This document shows, in pieces, positions 11,126-20,794 of a stretch of DNA of 64,000 bases. Below the pieces are notes generated by a model. That model ran no database searches. It was not told where the DNA came from and worked only from the letters and a program-made list of their open reading frames with translations. The stretch spans positions 35,901,948-35,965,947 of the forward strand of contig OX638370.1 in assembly GCA_951812925.1 (NCBI GenBank). Reading direction: 5' to 3'. Position numbers and translations under genes: made by a program. The DNA comes from Calliopum simillimum. Lineage: Eukaryota; Arthropoda; Insecta; Diptera; Lauxaniidae. Positions within the stretch are counted from its first letter, which is position 1; each line of letters starts with the position of its first letter.

Positions 11126-11454
11126 CCAGGGTTTGATCTGCTGACTATAAAATAGCTAAAGCAACGAAAATTTGCTGAACTGTGCTGCGTCAGTTATTGC
11201 GTTTTACATTTTGGGCTTACTGCTTGCTGTGCTTTTTTTCAACGAACGAAGTCAAAGCAATTCAAGCAAGCACATTTTTGTTTTTGTGCTCTGCTGTTGC
11301 TTTTGTTATTGAAAAAAGCAAAGTTTTAACCAAGCAAGCACAAACACGAAGCGAAGCGTAACTCCGTTTGTGCTTTTGCTTTTTATTTAACTCGGCTGTT
11401 TGAACTTCTGCTTTTCGCTGTACACAGCAGAAACAACTTTCTGGATTGCCACAT

Positions 11455-12820
11455 GTTTTTTTTTTTAAAATTTGCTTAAACCATACATCTCAAAAAAAAA
11501 ATTTAGTTTTAGCCTTAAGCCGCTTAGATAAACTTATAAAAAATCCAACATATTTTTTTAGGGTTGCCACCTGGTTTTTTTAATAAAATCAAAATTTTTT
11601 TCAATAAAATGCTTAAAATCATAATTTTCTCTATAAATTGACATCTTGGGTCCAAAAATGACGAAACAAAAATTTAGGGTGGCCATATTAGGGTTGCCAG
11701 ACGTTTTTTGGCAAAATTGCATTTCTTTGTTAACTTTCTTTATTGAAAAGTTATAGGATCGACCCAAAAACTAATAGTAAATTTTTAGGGTTGCCACCTG
11801 GTTTTTTCTAATAAATAAAAATTTTCTTCCAATAAATTCCTTAAATCAACATTTTCACTCTATAAACTAACATCTTGAGTAAAAAACAACGAAAAAAAAA
11901 TGTAGGGTTGCCGTATTTTGTTCTGTTATTTTTGTCAATTTATAGAGTGAAAATGTTGATTTAAGGAATTTATTGGAAGAAAATTTTGATTTTATTAAAA
12001 AAACCAGGTGGCAACCCTAAAAAAATTACAATGAGTTTTCGGGTCGATCCTATAACTTTTCAATAAAGAAAGTTAACAAAGAAAGGCAAATTTGCAAAAA
12101 AAACGTCTGGCAACCCTAAAATGGCAACCCTAAATTTTTGTTTCGTTATTTTTGAACTCAAGATGTTAATTTATAGGGAGATAATGATGATTTTAAGCAT
12201 TTTATTGAAAAAAAGTTTGATTTTATATAAAAAAACCAGGTGGCAACCCCAAAAAATTTATTATGGGTTTTTGGGTCGATTCTATAACATTCAATAAAGA
12301 AAATTAATAAAGAAATGCAATTTTGCGAAAAAACGTCTGGCAACCCTAAATTTTTGTTTCGTCGTTTTTGGACCCAAGATGTCAATTTTTAGAGAGAAAA
12401 TTATGATTTTAAGCATTTTATTGAAAAAATTTTGATTTTATCAAAAAAACCAGGTGGCAACCCCAAAAAATTTACTATGAGTTTTTGGGTCGATTCTATA
12501 ACATTCAATAAAGAAAGTTAACAAAGAAACGCAATTTTGCGAAAAAACGTCTGGCAACCCTAATATGGCAACCCTAAATTTTTGTTTCGTCGTTTTTGGA
12601 CCCAAGATGTCAATTTATAAAGAGAAAATGATGATTTTTAGCAATTTATTGAAAAAGTTTTGATTTTATTAAAAAAATCAGGTGGCAACCCTAAAAAAAT
12701 ATGTTAGATTTTTTATAAGTTTATCTAAGCGGTTTAAGGCTAAAATTATTATTTTTTTTTTTTAAATGTATGGTTTAAGCTAATTTTACAAAATAAAACC
12801 AGGTGGCAACCTGAATGTTT
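11455..12820. repeat. Palindromic array of 'GGTTGCCACCTGG' units
   Basis: Left-arm units contain 'AGGGTTGCCACCTGGTTTTT' and right-arm units the complement 'AACCAGGTGGCAACCC' (about 12005, 12236, 12452, 12680; ~215-230 bp apart). Between them run 'GGGTCGAT.CTATAACnTTCAATAAAG' and 'GACCCAAGATGTCAATTTnTA'. The right arm has one or two more units than the left, so the array expanded after the palindrome formed. Related units occur at 52.9-53.8 and 55.2-55.8 kb. Confidence 0.85.
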
Positions 12821-13131
12821 TTGTATCCTTTTGCTATTGCTTCGTTCTCTTTCGAAAAGCATAGCGGCAGCGAAGCAAACATTTTGAAATTATCGACTTC
12901 AACTGTAGCAGCAAGCGATCGGATTTCGTAAAAGAGCTTCGGCTCTGCTACTGCTTATGAATTGAAAAAACAGCACAGCACAGCAGACAGTTCAATTTCA
13001 AATTTGTGCTTCGACTGTAGTGCTGTGCTGCGTAATTTTTCTATAGTCGCAGCACAGCAAATCAATAGGCTAAAAAATAGCTCAGCAAAATCAAACCCTG
13101 TCAAAATCCAAAATTCGTGCACTACAACACC

Positions 13132-13265
13132 CCTAATGTACATTGACAGTCATGCTGCCATCAAAGTTTTGCAAAATATTAACATAAGATCTGAGGTAGT
13201 TAGCCGTTGTCGTAGAGAGCTTCAGAGCCCGGTCATAAAAATATTCCAGGCAATAAAAAGGTAGA
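13132..13265 (+). pseudogene. LINE RNase H fragment, second half
   Basis: The reading frame gives 'IDSHAAIKVLQNINIRSEVV' followed by 'SRCRREL' (13138-13225). It corresponds to the 'SDSQAAIKAL...RS..V..CR..L' block of LINE RNase H. The catalytic Asp of the 'DS' pair is kept. It continues the domain interrupted at about 8720, and the right end of the foldback abuts it. Confidence 0.72.
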
Positions 13266-14430
13266 TGAGCTATTTGATGCTTACAGAGCATATTGACCAC
13301 AGCGTTAATTGACCAATATCATAAAATTTCAGAGGATGTGGTACTGACGATGATGAGCAGATGGGGAGGATAGACTAATTACACAGCCACAATGAGAGAA
13401 AAATGGAATGAATCTTTTATTTCTCATAAGCAGTCTTATGCACTTCTCAACGCTGAGTCTGACTACATTTTCAGAATTGTTGATATACCCATAAGATTTC
13501 AAGATGTCCTTGCCTGAAGTTGGAAAAAACGACTTTCAGTCTTATAGCGTAGCCACAGGAAACGAAAAAATATTTTTTTGATATTTCATCAAACAACCTC
13601 ACTCTTCTTTATCAAAACATACCTTCAAACTTTCCAATAGGACTCTTACTTTCCGAGTTATGATACTTGGAATGGAAGGTATTTCAGCATCAGATCCATA
13701 CAGCCACTAAAAACAGAGATCACAATGGACCAATTGAATGGTTTAAATGGAAGTCGATGTCCTCATAACCTAACCCAATACAACATGCCTTATAGGCTGA
13801 AATAACTTGGGGACTATTTAAAGTACGCTGTCAATCCAATCTAATAAATGATCCTTAGTAACTTGATGATAAGCTTGTTTAGGCTTTCTCAACCTTATGC
13901 AAGTAAAGGTGATTTAATCCAATAAAATACATATTTGTTTCATAATATGTAATATACGTATAATTTCTTTATCTTAAAATTTTGTGGCACCTTTTTTATT
14001 TTGCTCTGTTTCCGGTTTCAAAACAAGGTGTTAACTAGGTATTTCTTTATTACTATCGAATTACATCACAATATATATGAAAAATTTAGTTATACCATTT
14101 AAGGTATTCTTACACACTATTTTCGACCTTTTATTTATTGTTATTACGTTATTGTTTGTAAATTTTTATTTTATTTTATTGTTAAAAGTAAAAAGCAATT
14201 TCGCATGGTGTGTTATTTTCAACGGTCAGTTGGTTAATATGGAGATCATTAAGTATTTAAATAAAAAACCGCCAACACTTTTACGGATAAAATTTTTTTT
14301 TTCCAACAGCTGTCATCGTAGTCACATTGGAGTTGCGCAAATAGTGGAGCTAAGAAAAAAAGAAAATAAATGTATTTTAATTTATTAAATAAAATTATGA
14401 AACTTAAAAAAATAAATCATCTTGTATAAT
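13266..14430. other. Non-coding DNA, possibly decayed LINE 3' part
   Basis: It directly follows the RNase H fragment, so the first several hundred bases may be LINE 3' sequence, but no further motif is readable. A 103-codon ORF at 14077-14388 is hydrophobic and low-complexity and is not accepted as a gene. Confidence 0.5.
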
Positions 14431-14834
14431 GTAAGGGAATGTATGCGGTTATGAGCCGGGTTTTGTTTTTGAGCCATAACTTTTTACTGGTCCAACCAAT
14501 TCAGGTGTTTTATATATCGTTCGAAAGGTAAGAAATGCAAATGAAGGACGTAGGAAGTTATTTCATCACATTCAAAAGTTATGGCTAATTTTCAAAGTAT
14601 TTTTTTTAGCAATATAAATTTTGTATGCGGGTATGAGACACCTAGAAAAATGCAATGAAAATCAGAATATATGAAATAAAAACCATATAACTATGCGTTA
14701 ACACAAACTTTTATTTATTCAGAAACATCCCAACAGAAAATTTCGATGCGCATCCCCAAGATGCAATAGCGATGCGCGTCCTTCTCGCATCCAAAGAGCT
14801 GATTTGTTTGCGCATATTTTCTGCACTATAGGTA

Positions 14835-15000
14835 GCGAGAGCGAAGCGCATCCAAAGAGCATTTTTGAATGCGAGAGCGATGCGCATCCAAAGAGCATTT
14901 CTGGCAGTGAGAGCGATGCGCATTCAAAGAGCATTTCTGGATGCGAGAGCGATGCGCATCCAAAGAGCATTTCTGGTAGCGAGAACGATGCGCTTTCGGT
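14835..15000 (-). repeat. 36-bp minisatellite, second array
   Basis: 'GCGAGAGCGA' or a variant begins at 14835, 14871, 14907, 14943 and 14979, a perfect 36-bp period. It is the same unit as the 15.3-15.46 kb array. A 94-codon minus ORF (14719-15003) reads it as the same 12-residue repeat. The arrays are separated by a SINE and about 100 bp. Confidence 0.92.
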
Positions 15001-15047
15001 CACGTATTAACGTACAAAACAAAATAAATCAATAAGTCGTCTTCGTA

Positions 15048-15258
15048 AGAGCGCGATGATAGATCAGTGGTCTAGCGACTGGCACTGCGATTGAGAGTTG
15101 TAGCAACCGTGAGGTCCTCGGTTCAACTCCGGCCCAGACCTAACACAAAAGTTTTCAACTTGCAATTGTTCAATTAGAATTGATTTAGTAAAATAAAAAT
15201 AATTATAATTACATCAAAAAAAAAAAATAATAGTCTGATGTCTTTGTGACGAAAGACG
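15048..15258 (+). mobile_element. tRNA-derived SINE, copy 1
   Basis: The head has an RNA polymerase III A box 'TAGATCAGTGG' (15060-15070) and B box 'GGTTCAACTCC' (15120-15130). The body is 'AGTTTTCAACTTGCAATTGT...ATTTAGTAAAATAA', and the 3' end is 'AGTCTGATG' followed by 'TCTTTGTGACGAAAGACG', which can form a hairpin. The body and tail match 30110-30238 almost base for base while the heads differ. It sits between the two minisatellite arrays of the pogo-like element, so it probably inserted there. Confidence 0.85.
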
Positions 15259-15310
15259 TAAAATTTTAATTAAAAATTATTTTTTTAAATATTTTTATTG
15301 TCATCCAAAA

Positions 15311-15462
15311 AGCATCCAAAGAGCATTTCTGAATGCGAGAGCGATGCACTTCCAAAGAGCATTTCTGGTAGCGAGAGCGATGCGCATCCAAACAGTATTT
15401 CTGGATGCGAGAGCGATGCGCATCCAAAGAGCATTTCTGGTAGCGAGAGCGAAGCGCTTCGT
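15311..15462 (-). repeat. 36-bp minisatellite in frame with the transposase tail
   Basis: 'GCGAGAGCGA' begins at 15335, 15371, 15407 and 15443, exactly 36 bp apart. On the minus strand it is read in the same frame as the PHD-like tail and encodes 12-residue repeats of the form CASLSLPEMLFG. The ORF runs 15701-15285. Confidence 0.92.
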
Positions 15463-15594
15463 TCCAATGACATGCCAATATTAATTTCAGCACTTTTGGC
15501 AACGAGAGAGATGCGTTTCACTGCTGCTTTAGAGCGCTTCAGAAGCGCTATTGATGCGCTCCATTCCCCATTGGGATCATAATCGCTGTCGCAA

Positions 15595-15745
15595 TGTTTG
15601 CAAGTGTAGAAGCTTGCCTTTATGTCTGCACACTCTGCATGGACAGGTCGTTTGCATGTATTACATACGATGGTATTGGCAGCGGTCAACTTGTTCGGCA
15701 AAAACCTTAAGCAAATGACACAAAAGTCTCTATCGTCATCGGATG
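15595..15745 (-). other. PHD-like Cys/His zinc-binding tail of the transposase
   Basis: In frame: 'DFCVICL', then 'IVCNTCKRPVHAECADIKA', then 'FYTCKHC'. This gives the order CxxC, CxxC, HxxC, CxxC of a PHD/treble-clef type finger. The same module, with one Cys changed to Ser, ends the related element at 34.3-34.45 kb, so it is a family feature. A role in chromatin or RNA/DNA binding is inference. Confidence 0.75.
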
Positions 15746-17088
15746 GTGTGGATCGTTTTAAACGTTTTTTGCTTTCTTTTGTATCCTTTTTTTATCTTCC
15801 AATTTTTCCGCCGCTGTTTTCTTTGTTGCTGCTTTTTCCTTTTAAAGAGCAAGGTTTTCAGGAGAAGTTAGCTCTGTACATTTCAGTGGCTTTCGTCCAC
15901 GATTCGAATGTTTTTTTTGGGGTTGCTTCCTGTAATAGGCCAATGCCATCTATAATTGATGAATAACTAGATGGCTGATCGAGCTCAGATTTCAGTGCCT
16001 CTTGCTCAATACGCCGCTGCTCATTGAGATCAGTGGTAACAGCAATTCTTGCAACACTTTGTGAAACGGGTTGAACGAAATCATCATCTGTAAAAATGTT
16101 AGGATTGTATGGAGCAATACCCGTTGCGGCGAAGCCCGATTTGATAGTTTTTGGTATTAACGCTAAATCCAATGCCGCACATACAATCCATATTATAAAA
16201 GTATCGAATTATAGGAAGATTGAGCTTTTACCTTGTTGGCATTATTTTTTTCCCACGCGGAACTTAGCGCCTTGAAATAAGTCTTGACTGGACCGAAGAC
16301 TGTAACAGCTAATGGCTGCAACCAATGGCTGCAGTATGGAGGAAACGAGAGGATGTGAACTCCATTCGCAACCGCAATATCAAGTGCCTCGACTAATATA
16401 TGCGACGTATGGTTGTCCATCAATAGCAAAACAGGCGAATCGGTCGATGGTTTGACGAAATTGATAAAATGACGAATGTAACGAACAAAGTCTGGCTGAC
16501 ACATCCAACCAGAGTTATTAGCATAGCCAATGGTTCCAGGCGATGCATTGTCTAGAAAGCAAGACTGCATGTTTTTAAATGGGAAGAAGAAGAATGGTGG
16601 AACGGAGTTTCCGCTTGCACTTATAGTCAGAGCCATTGTGATCATTGTTCCACGCTCAGCAGTTTCCAATTTCCCAACCCGTGTTGCTCCTTTTAAGGCG
16701 AGAACTTTGCCGATTTTCGTTGGAACGTTTGAAAAATCACTTTCGTCCATGTTGTAAATGGCCGTTCCATCAAAGTGGTATTGATCCAGTAACTGGCTCA
16801 AATTTGCAAAAAAATGGTCTAAATTTTGTTTGCAGAAACTTTTTGTACGGTTAATGCATGTCTGCTCTGGTGTCCTCAGCGTTAGTTCTGGGTGGCGTTT
16901 CATAAAGTTATAATACCAAAAACGGCTAGCTTTTGAATCATCATCCCAAGTAGACGGATATTGAAGATTCCATTTAATGGCAGCGTGGTATGCCAGCTCC
17001 CGCAACTCTTTAATACTTAGACCATAATAATGGTTCACGCATTTGAGGATGTATTCCACAAGGACTTTTCTTGCTTGGCAGAGAAAAC

Positions 17089-17144
17089 CTATCATGAAAT
17101 AAACCATTTTTTATTTGAAAAACTAAGTATGAAAAAAGCGCACC
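17089..17144 (-). other. Putative 56-nt intron in the pogo-like transposase
   Basis: On the minus strand the stretch starts GTGCGC and ends GATAG, obeys the GT-AG rule, holds stop codons, and has the length of typical fly short introns. Removing it brings the Pipsqueak-HTH exon directly to 'VFSAKQEK', the residues expected before the CENP-B HTH. A 1-nt deletion a few codons later then breaks the frame to 'LVEYILKC'. No transcript evidence is available. Confidence 0.6.
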
Positions 17145-17607
17145 ATGTTTTTAGGAATTTTCATATGCGATGTACGGATGAAATCCATCAATGCGTCATC
17201 ACTGACTGAAGAAATATTTTCAAACTTGGCCTTCACTTTCTGCACATGTCGCTGTAAAGTGCACCTATTAATACCATGTTCTCGTGTAGTCACTCGTATG
17301 CCCATATTTTGCAATAAACAAATTTTAACGGCTTGAAGCAACGCATCAAAATTAATTTTTTCAGTATCGGTTTCCTTTGGTGGAGTCTTCGATGAAGTAG
17401 TCATGGTCAAATGAGAAAAAAAAAAAAAAATATATCCAAACGCTAGTAATATTCCGAATGAACTGCGACCAATTATTGTAATGAAATATTTAAGATGACA
17501 TTATTTTTTCGTATGAAATACAAATGCCACCTTCTTTTCTCTTTAAATTATTTATGTAATTGTTCAAAACGTAACATTAATGCCGATGTTTGACAGTAGC
17601 ACACGAT

Positions 17608-20503
17608 ATAGTCTAAGATACGAATAAGGAGAGATTTTCACTCATCTGTTTTATGGATGAAACCTATTTTTTATGAAAGTAAATACGTTTAGAAACATAT
17701 TGTGAGTGGGTTGCCTAAAAAAATCCTGGCAAGGCTATGGTTCATTCCATATTGAAAAGTGCATTTTTTTCAAAAAATCCACTCATCTGTTTAATGAAAA
17801 AATCATATACCATTAGAAAGTTTAGAGCCTCTACAGTATGTAAAAGTAGGGTTGCCTATTTTTTTCCTGGCAAGGCATAGGGTTGCCAGGCTTTAAAAGG
17901 TCGGCCGAAACCACAAATTTCCACTCATCTGTTTAATGAAAAATTTATATACCATTCGAAAGCTTAGAGCCTCTACAATATGTTAAAGTAGGGTTGCCTA
18001 TTTTTTTCCTGGCAAGGCATAGGGTTGCCAGGCTTTAAAAGGTCAGTCAATACCACAAATTTGCACTATGCGTTTAAAAAAAAAATGTGTTTAATGGAAA
18101 AATTATATACCAATCGAAAGTTTAAAGCCTCTACAATATGTTAACTTAAAGTTTCCTATTTTTTCTGGCAAGGCATAGGGTTGCCAGGCTTTAAAAAGTC
18201 GGCCAAAACCACAAATTTGCACTCATCTGTTTAATGAAAAAATTAGATGCCATTCGAAAGCTTAGAGCCTCTACAATATGTTAAAGTAGGGTTGCCTATT
18301 TTTTTCCTGGCAAGGCATAGGGTTGCCAGGCTTTAAAAGGTCAGTCAATACCACAAATTTGCACTCATCTGTTTAATAAATAAATTTTGTGTTAAAATAA
18401 AGATAATTTCATTGCGAACACGGTGATACAGGGTTGCTTGAGAAAAACCTGTTTTAAGCCAGGGTTGCCGAGCTTTAAGAAATGAAATATTGGTACAAAT
18501 GAAAATGTGCGACAGAAAGATCCAAACGAACTATTTGGTTAGGATGTATACGAGACCTATCGTTAAAATTGAAAATGAAAAAAACCTTGCTCCCAGGAGC
18601 TAAAAAGTTTCCTATTGGTGTAAATATCAAGCATAAAAATTTTGGTTCCGATCGGAAAATATTTTACAGTGCCGCAAGGCCGTTGAAAGTCGGAAAAACG
18701 CTATTTATATGGAAAAATGGTGCCTTAATCGCAAGAATCAGTCCTATCTCTGAAACTATTTGAGATAAGTGAATGAAATTTAGTTTGTGTACGAACAATG
18801 CTTAAGTTCTTTGCATCCAATAAAAAAATGGACGATGCCACGCCCCCTCGATCCGAAATTCTTGTATCTCTGGAAATATCGGACTCAGGAGAATGAGACT
18901 CGATACATATGTAATTGGCACTGGTAAAAAAATGTTTCGTAAAAATGGGCGGGGTCACGCTCATTCCTTCTAAAAAAATCAAATTTGTCATATCTCCGAC
19001 ACTATTTGGCACATATGAATAAGATTTGATTTCAGGTAATGGAATGTGAACAGGATATGGCACTGTAAAAATGTTAAAGCAATTTAAGGTACTTAGTTGA
19101 TATAGAAGCACTAATTTTTTCTGTTCTTATTATGGTCTTCTAAATATAGACACCATGCAAAAAAAATTTGGTCCCGGTCGGAACATATTTGACCGTGCCA
19201 CCAGGCCGTTAAATGTCGGAAAAACGCTATTTATATGAATATAAGGAAACAATCAATCCTATCTTTGAAATTATTTGACATAGGAGGATGAGATATAACA
19301 AATTTGTTATTTTTTTCAATGAGGGGGCGTGGCCCCGCCCGTTTTTTTGAAAATTTTTTTCCCAATGCCAATTAGAAAAATACCAAACCTCATTTACCTG
19401 AGCCAAACATTTTCAGAGATACGACAAATTTCGGTTGGAGGGGGCGTGGCACGGCCCATTTTTTTATTGGATACTATTAACTTAAGTATTCTTCAAATAA
19501 ATACTAAATCTTATCTTCCTATGTTAAATATTGTAGTTCCAAAGATGGGATTGATTGTTTTTTTATTTTCATATAAATAGCGTTTTTTCGACCTTTAACG
19601 GCCTGGTGGCACGGTCAAATTTGTTCCGATTGGGACCAAATTTTTTTTGCATGGTGTCTATACTTAGGAGACCAAAGTAAGAACAGAGAAAATTACTGCT
19701 TCTATATCAACTAAGGAGCTTAAATTGCTTTAACATTTTTACAGTGCCATATCCTGTTCTCTTCGCATTGCCTGAAATCAAATCTTATTCATATGTATCA
19801 AATAGTTTCAGAGATATGACAAATTTGATTTTTTTAGAAGGAATGAACGTGACCCCGCCCATTTTTACGAAACATTTTTTTACCAGTGCCAATTACATAT
19901 GTATCGAGTCTCATTCCCCTGAGTCCAATATTTCCAGAGATACAAGAATTTCGGATCGAGGGGGCGTGGCATCGTCCATTTTTTTATTGGATGCAAAGAA
20001 CTTAAGCATTGTTCGTACACAAACTAAATTTCATTCACTTATCTCAAATAGGTTCAGAGATAGGACTGATTCCTACGATTAAGGCACCATTTTTCCATAT
20101 AAATAGCGTTTTTCCGACCTTCAACGGCCTTGCGGCACTGTAAAATATTTTTCGATCGGAACCAAAATTTTTATGCTTGATATTTACACCAATAGGAAAC
20201 TTGGCCGACCTTTTAAAGCCTGGCAACCCTATGCCTTGCCAGGAAAAAAATAGGCAACCCTACTTTTACATACTGTAGAGGCTCTAAACTTTCTAATGGT
20301 ATATGATTTTTTCATTAAACAGATGAGTGGATTTTTTGAAAAAAATGCACTTTTCAATATGGAATGAACCATAGCCTTGCCAGGATTTTTTTAGGCAACC
20401 CACTCACAATATGTTTCTAAACGTATTTACTTTCATAAAAAATAGGTTTCATCCATTAAACAGATGAGTGAAAATCTCTCCTTATTCGTATCTTAGACTA
20501 AAA
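17608..20503. repeat. 2.9-kb palindrome (foldback) inside the pogo-like element
   Basis: The ends AGTCTAAGATACGAATAAGG (from about 17611) and its complement (to about 20503) start two long arms that pair across a centre near 19400. Blocks such as 'TTGGTTCCGATCGGAAAATA' (18641) and its complement (about 20150) match nearly perfectly. The arms differ in length because the left arm has extra tandem units (17780-18470). It lies between the transposase start and the 5' terminus, where the promoter should be. No target duplication is obvious. Confidence 0.85.
17780..18475 (+). repeat. ~142-bp tandem units in the left arm of the palindrome
   Basis: 'AGGGTTGCCAGGCTTTAAA' recurs near 17879, 18021, 18177 and 18319, with a diverged fifth at about 18462. 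Each unit begins 'ACTCATCTGTTTAATG' and contains 'GCCTATTTTTTTCCTGGCAA'. The right arm keeps about one unit (20200-20340), so the array expanded after the palindrome formed. Confidence 0.85.
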
Positions 20504-20794
20504 GTTGATAAAAAACACTAAACGCTAACACATGACACTTCCCATTTCCAGTTGACTAAATTCAAAATATAACAATTTGAAACAGATCATAAAAAAACTT
20601 TTTACAGTCGAGTTGCGACCTAAGGTGTACAACTTAGAAAAGCAATAGATCTTTTCACTTCGGTGTTGGCTTAAAAACTTGGTCATAGTAAGAAGATAGT
20701 TCGACAGTAGTCAGATTGGCAATATTAGTTTTGCACCATTGAAAAAATCGACTGTCTCATACCCGCAGGTGTCTCATAATCGCATACATTCCCC

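Larger units (their letters stand above)
9627..13144. mobile_element. Large foldback element with a second foldback nested in its left arm
   Basis: The outer ends 'ATGTACATTAGAGGTGTT' (from 9627) and 'AACACCCCTAATGTACAT' (to 13144) are inverted copies. Inside, 11126-11440 pairs with about 12830-13115 ('GGGTTTGATnTGCTGA', 'GCTGTGCTGCG' and their complements). The core 11455-12820 is a palindrome of 'GGTTGCCACCTGG' units centred near 11920. The left arm is interrupted by a separate palindrome (9676-11125). No transposase is encoded. Confidence 0.75.
15285..17410 (-). pseudogene. Pogo/Tigger-like transposase, frameshifted, third catalytic Asp lost
   Basis: Domains from the N-terminus: Pipsqueak-type helix-turn-helix (17410-17145), CENP-B-type HTH ('YGLSIKELRELAY..FMKRHPEL..RTPE', about 17030-16860), and a DDE_1 nuclease (about 16760-16270) with 'NMDES' (first Asp), 'LLMDNHTSH' (second Asp) and 'QPLAVTVFGP'. 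In this last motif Ala replaces the third Asp, 36 positions after the second. The reading frame shifts near 16200, resumes with 'KTIKSGFAATGIAPYNPNIF' (about 16140-16080), and shifts again near 15860. The C-terminus is a PHD-like Cys/His module (15740-15595) followed by a repetitive tail. It acted in the nucleus to bind the element's ends and cut DNA; this copy cannot. Confidence 0.92.
14434..20794 (-). mobile_element. Pogo/Tigger-like DNA transposon, 6.36 kb, complete ends
   Basis: Inverted termini AGGGAATGTATGCGGTTATG (14434) and, on the other strand, GGGGAATGTATGCGATTATG (20794) lie between TA dinucleotides (14432-14433 and 20795-20796), the target duplication expected of Tc1/mariner-pogo elements. 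A subterminal 'TATGCGGGTATGAGACA' motif recurs near both ends. From its 5' end (right side) the element holds a 2.9-kb palindrome, a broken transposase on the minus strand, a coding 36-bp minisatellite, a SINE and a second minisatellite. It is far longer than a typical 2-3 kb Tigger because of these additions. Confidence 0.92.

Noticed and set aside
14077..14388. 103-codon hydrophobic ORF
   Set aside because: Composition is dominated by TTT/TTA/ATT codons as expected from T-rich DNA; no family resemblance.
15048..15140. tRNA gene
   Set aside because: A and B boxes are present but the arms do not fold into a full cloverleaf by eye, and the same tail follows a different head at 30 kb, so it is a SINE.
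14835..15462. 36-bp regularly spaced repeats resembling a CRISPR array
   Set aside because: There are no spacers; units are contiguous and partly coding inside a transposon, and the genome is eukaryotic.
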